The notes beneath the pieces are model-generated. The model was not told the DNA's origin. It made no database searches and saw nothing but the letters and a program-made list of their open reading frames with translations. The position numbers and the translations under genes were made by a program. Positions 1 to 9,950 of a stretch of DNA of 64,000 nt are shown piece after piece. The stretch is taken from positions 248,001-312,000 of the forward strand of contig JAUJYN010000034.1 of assembly GCA_030737835.1 (NCBI GenBank), read 5' to 3'. Position 1 is the stretch's first letter; each line of letters opens with the position of its first letter. The DNA comes from Acorus gramineus (lineage: Eukaryota > Streptophyta > Magnoliopsida > Acorales > Acoraceae).

Positions 1-669
1 ACAGACAATGGTAAACAATTCAAAAATGCTGCCATGGACCAATTTTGTGCCAAGTTCAAGATCATACAAAGGCGCTCGACGATGTACAATGCCCCAGCCA
101 ATGGATTAGCGGAAGCCTTCAACAAGACCTTGTGTAAACTACTACAAAAAGTAGTTTCCAAGTCGAAAAAGGATTGGCATGAACGTATAGGCGAAGTTCT
201 TTGGGCTTACCGTACATCATTCCGAACTCCTACACAAGCAACCCCATATTCTCTTGTATACGGAGTAGAAGCCATTCTTCCTCTCGAGCTTCAAATTCCT
301 TCATTAAGAATTGCTATTCAAGAAGGGCTTACTCAAGATGACAACGTCCGGCTTCGTCTAACGGAACTGGAAGCTTTAGATGAAAAGCGACTTGAAGCAC
401 AACAACGCATCGAATGCTACCAGGCACGTCTTTCTCGCGCATTCAATAAGAGAGTGCGTCCTCGATCCTTTCAAAAGGACGATCTTGTGTTGGCGGTTAA
501 ACGGCCTATCATCATGTCCCATAGAGCAGGGAAGAAGTTCGATGCTAAATGGGATGGCCCCCATATTGTCAAAGAAGTCTACACCAATGGTGCTTACCTA
601 TTAACTACTCCTGGAGGGACTCAACTTGGTCCAATCAATGGAAAGTTCCTCAAAAGGTACTATCCATAA
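1..669 (+). CDS. Integrase, C-terminal part of a Tat-type pol polyprotein
   Basis: The reading frame is open from base 1 to the TAA at 667-669. It holds the second half of the DDE integrase core and the C-terminal DNA-binding domain. The catalytic pair is visible: the Asp of TDNGKQF (residue 2) and the Glu of NGLAEAFNK (residue 38), with exactly 35 residues between them, the D,D35E spacing. The first catalytic Asp and the zinc finger are left of the window. The end, GKFLKRYYP, is typical of Tat integrases; no chromodomain follows. No stop or frameshift is seen, so this copy is well preserved. In the cell it would insert reverse-transcribed element DNA into chromosomes. Confidence 0.9.
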   Translation, partial: TDNGKQFKNAAMDQFCAKFKIIQRRSTMYNAPANGLAEAFNKTLCKLLQKVVSKSKKDWHERIGEVLWAYRTSFRTPTQATPYSLVYGVEAILPLELQIPSLRIAIQEGLTQDDNVRLRLTELEALDEKRLEAQQRIECYQARLSRAFNKRVRPRSFQKDDLVLAVKRPIIMSHRAGKKFDAKWDGPHIVKEVYTNGAYLLTTPGGTQLGPINGKFLKRYYP

Positions 670-699
670 AAAAAAAAAAGGAACTACGTGTGACTTGAT

Positions 700-850
700 C
701 CCTTAAGTAAGGGTACGTAGGCAGCCTGAGAAGTTACATCAGGTTCAGTCCAGACAAAAAATCATCACTTATCAAATCTTCATGCAAATAGCCTAAGAAA
801 TTATATCAGGTTTAATTTGAACAAAAAAAAAAATATAAATCACCATCAAT
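700..850 (+). repeat. Post-pol tandem duplication
   Basis: Just after pol a segment containing GGTACGTAGGCAGCCTGAG and an ATCAGGTT motif is followed by a weaker copy (AGCCTAAGAAATTATATCAGG) about 65 bp downstream. The GTACGTAGGCAGCC motif after pol is common in Tat elements. No gene is seen. Confidence 0.5.
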
Positions 851-919
851 CATCATCCACAATTCTTTATTACAAGTTCATAACAAAAAAAGAGAGGATA
901 TACACAAAAAAAAAAGAAG

Positions 920-1507
920 CTAATATATGGAGCTAAAGTTCTGAAGGCGCTGCATCAACTCCTTTCTCCTGACGTCAACATTGCGGATGTCCGTAACCCT
1001 CGCCTTTTTCAACTGTCGAAGATGATCCTGTTTATTCTGCTTGTCAGTCAAAGCAATATCCCAAGTATTCAGTGCATTGTCCTTCATAGAAACAATGTTA
1101 GATGCAGCAGTGACATGAGCCTGGGCCTCTTCAAATATAATTCTAGCAGCCACTTCCTCCAACTTTGCAGTATCGAGCTTCGACTTGGCAACAGTAAGTT
1201 CAGACATGGCTACATCACGACCCTCAGTGAAAGATCTGATTTCCTCACCAAAGGAGGAAAGCTGACCATCTGTGTCTGAAACAGCATTCATAGTGAGCGT
1301 CGCTCGAGCGGTATGGTAGGCATCACAGTCAGAAAGGAATGACTCTATGTGAGTAGCAAAAGCATGATCATCTACATCAAACTTCTGAAGTTGCTCGCAA
1401 AAAAATATTCCCACCGAGCTCCACCAGTTCTTCAAAGCAGTGAAACCGGCATGCAAGTAAGGTTCAAGAGTAGCAGCAATGAATTGACGGCAAAGTCCAA
1501 GCATCAC
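920..1507 (-). CDS. Antisense PMD protein, C-terminal coiled-coil part
   Basis: An open frame of 195 codons starts near MMLGLCRQFIAATLEPY and ends in QNFSSIY. The second half is rich in Lys, Glu, Ala and Leu with heptad-like spacing (SELTVAKSKLDTAKLEEVA and following), suggesting a coiled coil. Such C-terminal regions are common in PMD proteins of Tat elements. It is probably the end of the gene that starts at 4145 rather than an independent gene, since no separate promoter is seen. Confidence 0.5.
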   Translation of the reverse strand: MMLGLCRQFIAATLEPYLHAGFTALKNWWSSVGIFFCEQLQKFDVDDHAFATHIESFLSDCDAYHTARATLTMNAVSDTDGQLSSFGEEIRSFTEGRDVAMSELTVAKSKLDTAKLEEVAARIIFEEAQAHVTAASNIVSMKDNALNTWDIALTDKQNKQDHLRQLKKARVTDIRNVDVRRKELMQRLQNFSSIY

Positions 1508-1820
1508 AAGCGCCGTAGAACACCTAAAATATTCTCTTGTACATGAATTGTTTTTGTTACCACTGAAAATTCTGGTGAAATCTCTTCAACTGGTTCAGAT
1601 GCATCAAGCTGAATTTCAACATGTACTGCTTGAGACTCAGCTTCAGTCATATCAGCAGCAGCCTTCGATGCACCTTCTGCATCATTGTCATGGTGGCTGT
1701 TCTCTATAAAGTCCCGTAACATGGAAAAGTCACGACCTCCGTCCCAATTATCAAAGCCAATATTGTCCAGATCGTCTAAAGGAATGGGTAAGCCCAAGCT
1801 AGACATATGCTCAGGCGAAA
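1504..1820 (-). CDS. Antisense PMD protein, exon 2
   Basis: After the proposed 59-nt intron (1821-1879) the frame continues with VSPEHMSSLGLPIPLDD and an acidic stretch rich in Asp, Glu, Ser and Ala, up to a TAA near 1504. The sequence looks like a low-complexity linker between the mobile domain and the C-terminal coiled-coil part. The frame of the next block differs, so either a second intron or a frameshift lies near 1505-1545. A candidate GTAACA to TTTTAG interval there is only 37 nt, shorter than normal plant introns, so I favour a frameshift or another unseen splice choice. Confidence 0.55.
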
Positions 1821-1879
1821 CTGTGCACACAAAAAAAAAGAAGAAGGATAAAGGGTCATCAAAAAAAAAAAAAAATTAC

Positions 1880-4145
1880 CCATCCTTTTCGCAGAAGGAA
1901 CTTCATCAACAGCTCCTGATGCAGATTCACCATCGCTGACGACCTCTAAAGCAATTCCCTGGGATGACACATCTTTGGGAATCAATTCTGAGGTAGTCAC
2001 TGGAGGAGCATTGATTAGCGGCGTTGGTTCTAATAAAACGGATGGTGCCGCCTGAATTTGTAAGCATCGTTTCGCCAATCTCTTTCGCTTCCCAGTAAAT
2101 ACCTTGGGGACATCACCATCTCTGGCAATATGAGAAGATGATTGTTGGTCTTTAGTGGTTATATCAACATCTCCCGATTTAGAAGTTTGAGGTGATCTAA
2201 ACCGTAAAGGACCAGGGTTGATGCGCTGGCGATCTCTTATCCCCTCACTCTTGTTGTATTCGAAAGAAGCTTTTTCACTCTCCAAAAGGATTTCAATCGA
2301 GAAATCAGCAAGCATGGGTCTTATCTTTTCACGAAGCCATCTGTCATATTCTATAGAAGGTGCATTCTTCGAGCCTGTCAAAGAACCCGGCGGTGTAAAC
2401 CAGCTCAATCCATTCCTTCTAAAAAGGGCCATGAAAAACTGAATTGCCCGTGAAGGACCAACTGGATCTATTAATAGTATTGGAGTTCCAGGAGTGTCTT
2501 GTCCAAAACCATGTTGTCGTGCAAACCGGTGTGGGTTATAAGACTCCACATCAATTACGTCTCCACGACGATAAATCAGATACCCTGGTCTGCAGCTGAT
2601 AGAAAAATAAAAGGCATCCAGCGGCATATCTTGGTCATCGAGAAGGCTAACTTCGCCAAAATTCATAATTGATCTTCTGGGACAGAAATCGAAGCCTATT
2701 TCATTTGTGCGACGCAATAATGCACGAGGCTCAATGAAGGACGGTTCCCAGTCAATATAAGCATTTAGAGCACCAGCGATGCTGGGCAAAAAGGGGAATC
2801 TACTTTTGGATTTCACTATACCATATACTCCCTTCCTGAAATGAAGCCCAATCCAACCGTAAAGGTAATGGAGAGGACAATAAGATGTAGCTTGACCGAT
2901 TTCACCACGAGCGGAAGATAGTGTCGACAAACTTGTATAAGTACGAGATAACCCTTTATACAGGCTACAAAGGATGGCAGACGTGAAATTGTAATGGAAC
3001 CCGGTCACTATACGTGCAGCAGAAACAAAAGTGCCCGGACGAATTAAGTCTCCGCTCTGAGGCAGTGCAAATCTGCAGAGGAAAAGAACGATACAGGCTG
3101 CTTCATATACTGCCTTGCCCTCTTTGCTTCCCTTATGAACATTAAGAAGATCAAAGGGGTCCATCTTTCCGTATTGCGAACATTTTTCGCCCTTGTAAAC
3201 GAGTAATGGTCTCTTGATATCAGAAGCCCGCTTTACCTTCGCATTCCTTACTATATGCGATCGCAAAGGATTTGGAAAGCGAAAGTCACCTCTATACCAA
3301 AACTCCATCCAGTCGGAATGCCTGATTCTGTCAGAGCGGCGTGTGGCAGCAAGAATAGCATATGCGCGATACAAAAGCAAGCAAATACGTGATTCAGGTA
3401 ACTCCATCATACGCTGTAAGTCAACCACGGACTCTTCATAATAGCTTCCTCCCAAGGGGCATCCAGAAATCAAGCTGATCTCAAAAATTGAGATGCTAAT
3501 TTCTCCATCACTTGTAACGAATGAATTCGTCTCCGGGCACCAAAGTTTGCAAAGAGCTCTGTACATACTATCAGGACGACAATATTCGAAACAAGATGGC
3601 TCCATAAAATGGCTAAAGGATTTGGTCTCCTGCCGAGCTGCTAGCCCCTCATAGACTTCAGTCATCCATTCACAAAAACCGCTCAAATACTGAATGTCGC
3701 CTCGACTCCTTATTCTCTCACCCCAGCGAGCTGAACGAGAGCAGATCCGAGATGCTATGAGAGGAATTGGATGACTCTCCGCTTCATTATGATGAAAGGG
3801 AAGTGATAAGAGAGGTCTTGGATGAGCTGAAAGAGGTTCTTTGTCTGAACGCATATTTTCGCTTATATATGGCATAGACAGACTGGGGTCAAATTGTACA
3901 CCATCTGGATCATGCCATCCATGAACTATCAGCCTCAGACGCGACAATGTCGTACGATTCTCTTTCGATACTGTCCCATGTCGCGCAATCATCACATCGG
4001 GAAAAAGTAAATATTTGACTCCTTTGACTACCTCTTCCACGATCCAACCATCAGAAGGAAGATGAACGTATGCTATATTTTCCTCGCCAGACGAAGGTTG
4101 GATATTTTGAGAAAACATGCTACCGCGGAAGCTCCTTCGTGTCAT
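1880..4145 (-). CDS. Antisense plant mobile domain (PMD) protein, exon 1
   Basis: An open frame of about 755 codons runs opposite to pol. The start ATG at 4143-4145 is followed by MTRRSFRGSMFSQ. Residues roughly 130-500 look like the plant mobile domain: the block LWCPETNSFVTSDGEISIS followed by a GCPLGG turn matches the family pattern in which a W-containing block precedes a GE-(T/S)-I-(T/S) strand and a GLPxxG turn. PMD proteins are known both as host proteins (MAIN/MAIL group) and as antisense additional ORFs of Tat retrotransposons. The raw frame runs on to 1776, but the last residues are translated poly-A intron. A donor (ATGG then GTAAT, read on the minus strand) at 1879 and an acceptor ending GCACAG at 1821 define a 59-nt intron that keeps the frame into the next exon. 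Its function in the element is unknown. Confidence 0.75.
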
Positions 4146-4194
4146 CTACAAAAAAAAAAACAACAATACAGGTATCAAATAATAAATAAAAAAT

Positions 4195-4335
4195 TTGGCC
4201 CTGCTGCCCAGGGCCCAGAACGGCCTCGCAGGCCCAGAACGGTCCTGTGTGCAGGGCCCAGTCCAGCCCTGTGTGCAGGGCCCAATCCGGTCCTGCACAG
4301 CAGGGCCCAGTCCGGCCCTGCTATACAGGGCTCTC
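4195..4335 (+). repeat. GC-rich GGGCCC/GGCCCTG tandem repeat
   Basis: About four imperfect units of roughly 30 bp, each containing CAGGGCCCA and GGCCCTG-type motifs, stand out in an AT-rich background. The units are nearly palindromic and could fold as hairpins. A similar cluster occurs at 5505-5600. Confidence 0.7.
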
Positions 4336-4496
4336 AAAAAAAAAAAAAAAAGCGGATAAAATGATCATAATAATATTAGGAACAACAATGATAATAAATC
4401 AGATTTAATAACTCCATAAATAAATCAATCTTTGATTACAATCAATTTAATATGAAGTTTTGTCATTTTCAAAAAAAAAAAAAATAAAAAAATAAC

Positions 4497-4623
4497 AAAC
4501 TATTGACCCTATGTTAATAAAATCAGATTTGATATCATTTTGAGATTTGTCTTATGATGTGTATAAATCACCGAGATTCTTTTTTCTAAAAAAAAAAATA
4601 AAAATAAAAAAAAATAAAATAAA

Positions 4624-4655
<32 letters not shown>

Positions 4656-4745
4656 CAAACTATTGACCCTATGTTAATAAAATCAGATTTGATATCGTTT
4701 TGAGATTTATCTTATGATGTGTATAAATCACCGAAATTCTTTTAA
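4497..4745 (+). repeat. Direct repeat of about 85 bp, two copies, with (TAA)n between
   Basis: The segment beginning ACAAACTATTGACCCTATG at about 4495 recurs nearly unchanged at about 4655, ending in both cases with TATAAATCACCGARATTCTT. Between them is an A-rich run and a (TAA)n microsatellite (about 4626-4655). It looks like a local tandem duplication inside the Tat 3' region. Confidence 0.8.
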
Positions 4746-5504
4746 AAAAAAAAAAAATTGATGGTAGTAAACCACACATGAAGATCCACGTTGATCTTCA
4801 TGCATTCATCCAAAGATTGCTGCCATGCATTCATTCAATGATTTTAATAATAATAAATTTTTTTTTTATTTATTTTAAAAAAATAATAATAATAAAATAA
4901 ATGAATAAATATACATATACTCTTTAGTATGAACAAAAAACATAAATTCATGAATTATCTATGTTTGCATCATGCTATCTTTGAAGTAAACAAATCAAAT
5001 CAAATAAAAAAAATTCCTATATTCACATATACTAACCTCTAATGGCTTCAAGATGGTTTTGTTGAGGAAATTGACTCTTTCTTCTCTATCTCTTTTAATT
5101 TAATTTAATTGTTTTGTGAAAGAGAGTAACTCCTATTTATAGCCACTTTTTCCATAAGTTTTTATATATATCTAAACAGATAAAATTTAAACTTGAAATA
5201 TTGAGTATCACAACAAACATTTTAGTTGTGCCATCTATATCTAAATAAAATCAAATTCAAAATTCAAAATTTAAAATTTAAATTTAAAATCTTAACATCA
5301 TAACATACTTAATAGTTATGTCATCCCTATCTAAATGAAATCAAGTTTGAATTAAAAATAAAATAAAAATTAATTAATTAATTAATCAAGGATGACAAAA
5401 TTCGTCCTTGGACTCTTTTATCCATCCTTGTGGGGGCAATTTGTAAACACACAAAAAAAAAAAAATGTGCTAGGCCAAAACGGGCCTGTTGGGCCGGCCC
5501 ACTT

Positions 5505-5600
5505 AACCCTGCCAGGGCAGGGCCCAAATTTGGCCCTGCCTTGGCAGGAACGGCCCTGCCTAGGCAGGGACCAGTTCGGCCCTGCCAAGGCATGGCCAAA
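5505..5600 (+). repeat. GC-rich palindromic repeat GGCCCTGCC(N)GGCAGG
   Basis: Several hairpin-forming units such as GGCCCTGCCTAGGCAGGG follow each other. They resemble the cluster at 4195-4335 and lie about 180 bp upstream of the TATA box, in the expected U3 region. Confidence 0.65.
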
Positions 5601-5774
5601 AAAAAAAAAAGAAAAAAAAGAAAAGAAAAAGAAAAGAAAAGAAAAGAAAAAGAATTAGTCAAAATTAATCAAATCAATAAATAAATAAAGAAAAAGTCAA
5701 CAAAAATTTTTTTTTCCTAACTACCCACACCCCTAAAACTACCCATTACCTTTTATAACCACCCCTCCCTTCCT

Positions 5775-5783
5775 CTATAAATA
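5775..5783 (+). promoter_or_regulatory. TATA box of the Tat 3' LTR
   Basis: CTATAAATA lies upstream of a purine-rich leader; transcription would start about 30 bp downstream. It is the best TATA match in the Tat 3' region. Confidence 0.7.
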
Positions 5784-6446
5784 GGAGGGAGGGGGAGAGA
5801 AAAAAAAAAAAAAAAGGAGGAAGAAAGGCAAGAAAAAAAAAGAGCCTAAGGGAGAAGGAAGAAAGCCAAAGCAAGAAGAGAAAAAGGGGAAGAAGAAGGG
5901 TGGGGAAAAATCCAAGGGAGAGATATACAAACTCTCCCTCGATTCCACCTTATTCTTGAAGAATCCACCAAAAGAAGAAGAAGTCAAGAAAGCCAAAGAA
6001 GAAGAAAAGGAAAAGTGTGGAGAAAATCCAAGGGAGAGAAATACTAACTCTCCCTCGATTCCACCTTCTTCTTGAAGAATATCTTCACTTTGTTCACGAA
6101 GGAGAAAGTCCAGAGAAGGAAAGATCAAGAAAAGCGGCTTCAAATCACAAGTTCAAAAAAATCCAAGAAGGGTGAAGAACAAAGCACCACTGGTCCTAAA
6201 CAACAAGGCTCAAACTCAAAAGGCCCAAAGGATCACGCACCGCAAGTCTCTTCATCTTCCTTTTAAATTTTCACAAACTTGTAAAAATCTCTGAAGTTGT
6301 AATTCTTGAGACACTCTTCAAAAGAGACCGAGGATCAGAGGATTAAAAGATCGAGTTGTACCCACATCACCCTTTTTATGTATTGATTTGCTCTCCGAGC
6401 ATATCATCATCTTTAAAATTTGTAAGGGACATTTTTGTTCGCTACA

Positions 6447-7451
6447 GGGTTGTCTGCCCGCGTGCGCGCGCTGGCGGGCGCGCAGGCGGGTGCTGGCGTG
6501 AGCTGGGGCGCACGCGAGAGTGCGCGCGCGCGGTGCAGTGCGCCTGGGCATGCGCCTGGGCGGGGGGCTGGGGACCAGTGCGCGCGCGCGCGTGCGTGCC
6601 CGTGCTGGGGCGTGCGCGGGGGTTTTGTGAGGGCGCGCGGGCAGGCGCGCGGTAGTGCACCGAGGGTGCTGAGGTGCGTGCGTCTGTGCATATGCGTGCG
6701 TGCGCGTGCGGGGGGCCATGCATGTGGCTGCTCGAGGGTTCGGGTAGGTGTCGGGGCTCTCAGACTCGCGTGCGTACGTGCGTGCTCGCATGCGTGCGAG
6801 TCCGTATGCATGTTTGTCCGAGTATTTGGTATCTCTAATGGTTTCTATGTGTAAATTGTGTTGTTACTCACCAAGTTGGATGCCCCTACCTTGCAGATCT
6901 CGTCGGATGGGATGCGCGAGGTCTCGGGTTGTAAGGTGAGTGGTTCGATTCCAATCCCCCCCCCCCTCTGTCTAGGGATGCGCTCGACCCGCGTAGACGC
7001 GCGTCGCGCATCGATGGGGCCCCCTAGCTATAGTATGAAAAACTATGTAATACATGATTAATATGATGTAACCATGCCACATTAGACCTTGTATGCTAGG
7101 GATATGCATCCATAATATCATGTATAGAGGCCCATACATGCCTAGACACCATGTCCCTTGATTGGAAAGCCCCGACCTACACATGTTTCCCATTTAGTTT
7201 AATTTATTTAAATAAAATGTGATTATATTGTTATGAGCCTGCCTTAGAGAATATTATAACCTTGTTGTTATAAAATATGTTTCCCCGCATCTTAGTTATG
7301 CGCCCTGGAGGAATTCTTGAGAATTCATGACATTATTAGTGTTACAAATCGTTGTCGACGGATCCAAGAGGATCGTATCCGTGTGAGTAGGCTGTCTTCT
7401 CCTTTTGGTTGGATCCGATGTAGGGACTCCCCGGCGTTGGAAAGCTGACCT
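6447..7451 (+). mobile_element. LTR D1, left surviving part (family D)
   Basis: Sequence right of the Tat element matches the middle of the D2 LTR (compare 17840-18960): a CpG-rich block (6455-6800), a TTGCAG acceptor followed by a 39-nt micro-exon-like unit (6897-6935) and GTGAGT, then ATATGTTTCCCCGCATC. D1 is broken on the left by the Tat element and on the right by D2, whose target duplication GACCT is 7447-7451. It resumes at 23810. It is the older host of both insertions. Confidence 0.75.
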
Positions 7452-8246
7452 TGTTGTGCCTGTGTCATTTGGAGCACTCTGATTGAAAATTTGGGTACAT
7501 AAATTTTTCCTAGAAGTTATGTATTCCTGATTTGGTATTTGGATTTGATTTTGTTAAAATCCAAGATGAAGAGGTTTAAATATGATTTTATTATGAGATG
7601 TCCAGTTTTGAGTTACCTTTCGTACAAAAGTGGAATTAGATCAACTGGATTCTTGTAGTAAAAGTTATGGGTATTTTTCCAAGTATACCTCGGGGATGAA
7701 AATTCTGGCAGCAGCCCTGTTCTATGTTTAGCTCTAATTTCGGATTAGCTAGAGGGATTATTTGATCTTGGCATCAACATGAAAGTTGTAGATAATCTTC
7801 TTAGCTTTCCAACGGAATTGGAATTGTGCAATTCGGAGTTATATCGAGGAAGTTATAGCTGTTTCAGTGAAGCATGCGCAGAATTTCTAGTCAAAGGGCG
7901 ACTAGGTCTTTTCATTCCCTCTTTAGATATTTGTGGAATAAATATCTTCTCTCTCTCTCTCTCCCTCTCATATACACGCCCATTTTTCTTGGGCTCTCTC
8001 TTCCTCTCTCTCAAGCCCCCCAAGTGTTTGTTTAAATGTCTCAAAGAGAAGGAGGAGGTGAAGGAAGAAGAGAAGGTTGTGCATGTGTGGTGTTGTTGAT
8101 CCTCCCCTCTCAAGCTCTCATATCTTGTCCTTCCCCCCCCCCTTGATTTTCAGCCATGAAGGAGGCTGAGGAGAGGCTGAGGAGGTGGTGGTAGTGGTGG
8201 TGGCGGTTGAGGTGGTCGCGGGTGCATCGAGGGCCCCCGAGCCTCC
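7452..8246 (+). mobile_element. Solo LTR D2, part 1 (with target duplication GACCT)
   Basis: The LTR begins TGTTGTGCCTGTGTCATTTGG, the family B/D start. It is preceded by GACCT (7447-7451), and GACCT recurs at 23810-23814 after the LTR end GGGGCGTGACA, so D2 is a complete solo LTR split by later insertions. Compared with the minus copy ending at 27211, about 60 bp are missing near 7475. An acceptor at 8151-8154 opens exon-like block 2 (8155-8246, continued at 17680-17701). Element A1 is inserted within that block. Confidence 0.85.
8242..8246 (+). repeat. Target-site duplication CCTCC, left of A1
   Basis: CCTCC directly precedes the LTR start TGTTATATATG and recurs at 17675-17679 directly after the last LTR base. 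A 5-bp duplication is the Ty3/gypsy standard. Confidence 0.9.
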
Positions 8247-8670
8247 TGTTATATATGTGTCACTTTTAACCTTCTGGTCACCGTTGGGACATTCTGGTAG
8301 TTTTTCGGTTTTTTTCGTTTTTCGATCGGAATCGCTAAAATCTTGGACTATTAGCTATCGTCCTGAATTTGAGGACTTCGATTGAAAATCTAACTGCATA
8401 TTATGTGTCCTGGTGACATTCCAAGCCACTCGCAAATGTTTCATCGAATTCCGGTAACGTTTCAGAATTTTGCAGTTCCGGGGCGTATCCGGGTTTTGAC
8501 CGAGCGAGAAGTCATTGAGAGAGTTGACTTGATCAAAGTTGGCCAATGACTTGGTCAACCCCTTTTGTTTTTTTGTGTGGTTGGGTTGACCCAAGTCAAA
8601 TCTCACTTAATCCCCTCTAATGCTAGCTTAAACCCTAATTAACCTAGCTTAACCTAATCTAAGTGAGGGA

Positions 8671-8681
8671 TTATATATAAG
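8671..8681 (+). promoter_or_regulatory. TATA box of A1 5' LTR
   Basis: TTATATATAAG, conserved in the 3' LTR at 14877-14886. Other family A copies have TATAAAG (34087-34093, 41728-41734) at the equivalent place. Confidence 0.75.
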
Positions 8682-9049
8682 TGAGAGCAAAAATATCTCC
8701 CCCACTATTCATCATCTTCCCCACTTGATTTTCTCTCTCCCCCTCTCTCTTTTTCTTGATTTTGACCTAGCTAGAGGGGTTAAAATCAAAAGCACAAAGA
8801 AGAGAAAGGTTAGATCTCATCCCGATCTATCCACCGGTGGTCTCGGATTCGAGTTCCCACGAGTATTGCCCCCTCTCTCACCCTCTTTTCTCCTCTGATT
8901 TCAGTTGGTTTTAGGGCTGAGGGAGATCTTGGTGATGGTGGCCTTTGGGGAGGTGTTTCGCTGCGCGAAGAGCAACCGATCTTCCCCTTCCTTCCTCTCC
9001 TTCTTTGGGTAAGCCTTCTTTCCTTCCTTTTATTGCTTAGATGCTTGTT

Positions 9050-9950
9050 AGGAGGATGTTTTTGAGTGGGAGTAGCTGTGGGTGGCCGTTGGTGGCAGTT
9101 GGAGGCGGTTGGAGGCCGTTGGTGGCCGTCGGAGTGGTGGTGGGCTGTCACGGGTTGACTGGCAGGCAGGCAAGGCAGCGCAGTCAGGCGCAGGGGCTGG
9201 GTGCTGTCGGGCATGCTGGCAGGGCAGCGTGGGCGTGCGCGCGGGTGGAGCTCGGTTCAGGCGCATGCGGGCATCGGCGCGCGCAGGCAGGCAGGCGTAG
9301 GCGGTCAGGCGCAGCGGGCGAGCTGCGGGCAGGCGTGCTGACGGGCTCGCTGGGCGCGTGCGGTCGGGCGCGCTGGGCGCAGTGCGCGGCGTGCGCGCGG
9401 AGCGCTGCGCAGGGGCGCGTGGACGAGCGGGTGGTGTGCGGGTGCTACGCAGGGGGCGTAGTGCGCGCAGGGCGAGCAGTCAGTGCGAGCGGGTGGTGTG
9501 CGGGTGCTACGCAGGGGGCGTAGTGCGCGCAGGGCGAGCAGTCAGTGTGAGCGGGGAGTGTGAGCGGGCAGGTGTGCGGGCGCTGCGCTGGGGCGCAGTG
9601 CGGGCGGGTGCGCGTGCGGGGCGCTACGCTGGGGCGCAGTGCGCGCGGGTGCACCCGGGGCTGGGCGAGCGGGTGATGCGAGTGGGTGGTGCGCGCGGGA
9701 TGCTGCGATGGGGCGCTCGGTGTGCGGGTGTGCGCGCTGGTTGCTGCACTGGGGCGCATTGAGCGCGCGGTGCAACCGGGGGCTCGGCATGGTGTCCGGG
9801 CGTGCGGGTTGGGCTCGGCAGTGCGCCTGGGTGCGCGGGCTGCGGCGCAGCTGTGCGCCTGGGTCGGGTGGCCGCGCGTACGGCTGCCCGGGGGTTCGGG
9901 AGTGAGTCGGAGTGCTCGGGCTCGCGTGCGTACAGGCCGTATGTACGCTT
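9050..9950 (+). repeat. CpG-rich low-complexity block in A1 5' LTR
   Basis: About 900 bp composed of GCGCGC, GGTGGC, GTGCGGGTGCTG and GGCAGGC-type units, including a direct repeat of about 65 bp (near 9420-9540). Long open frames on both strands here are a by-product of the composition (Arg/Ala/Pro or Gly/Ala/Arg) and are not genes. Related blocks: 15280-16080, 19785-20460, 34470-35110, 42110-43035, 45350-45920, 6455-6800, 17840-18350 and, on the other strand, about 32930-33180. Confidence 0.85.

Larger units (their letters stand above)
1..6446 (+). mobile_element. Tat-lineage Ty3/gypsy retrotransposon, 3' portion
   Basis: The window opens inside the integrase of a Ty3/gypsy element. It continues through the end of pol, an antisense gene, and an AT-rich 3' LTR with a TATA box. 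The order pol, antisense gene, 3' LTR is known for the Tat lineage of plants. The right end is placed at 6446 because the sequence there ends in CTACA and is followed by GC-rich DNA that matches the inside of another LTR (compare 17840-18350), so the element inserted into that LTR (D1). The left part, including the 5' LTR, lies outside the window, so a target duplication cannot be checked. The start of the 3' LTR is not resolved. Confidence 0.8.
4146..6446 (+). mobile_element. Region holding the Tat 3' LTR (start unresolved)
   Basis: This stretch between the antisense gene and the element end is AT-rich with many A-runs and no credible coding frame. It must contain the 3' LTR, since it carries a TATA box (5775-5783) and ends in CA at 6446. 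Several A-rich purine tracts could be the polypurine tract, so the LTR start cannot be fixed without the 5' copy. The part downstream of the TATA box (about 5805-6446) is purine-rich leader sequence with two near-copies of a segment reading AACTCTCCCTCGATTCCACC (near 5930 and 6045). Confidence 0.6.

Noticed and set aside
5378-5662. Phe/Leu-rich frames resembling a membrane protein
   Set aside because: They translate A-rich or T-rich low-complexity sequence on either strand.
9041-9905. Long overlapping open frames on both strands in the CpG-rich block (Arg/Ala/Pro- or Gly/Ala/Arg-rich), and similar ones at 15100-16250, 17786-18430, 19595-20700, 34335-35233, 41976-43146 and 45197-46061
   Set aside because: All six frames stay open because stop codons are AT-rich. 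The products are low complexity, change frame between copies and have no domains.
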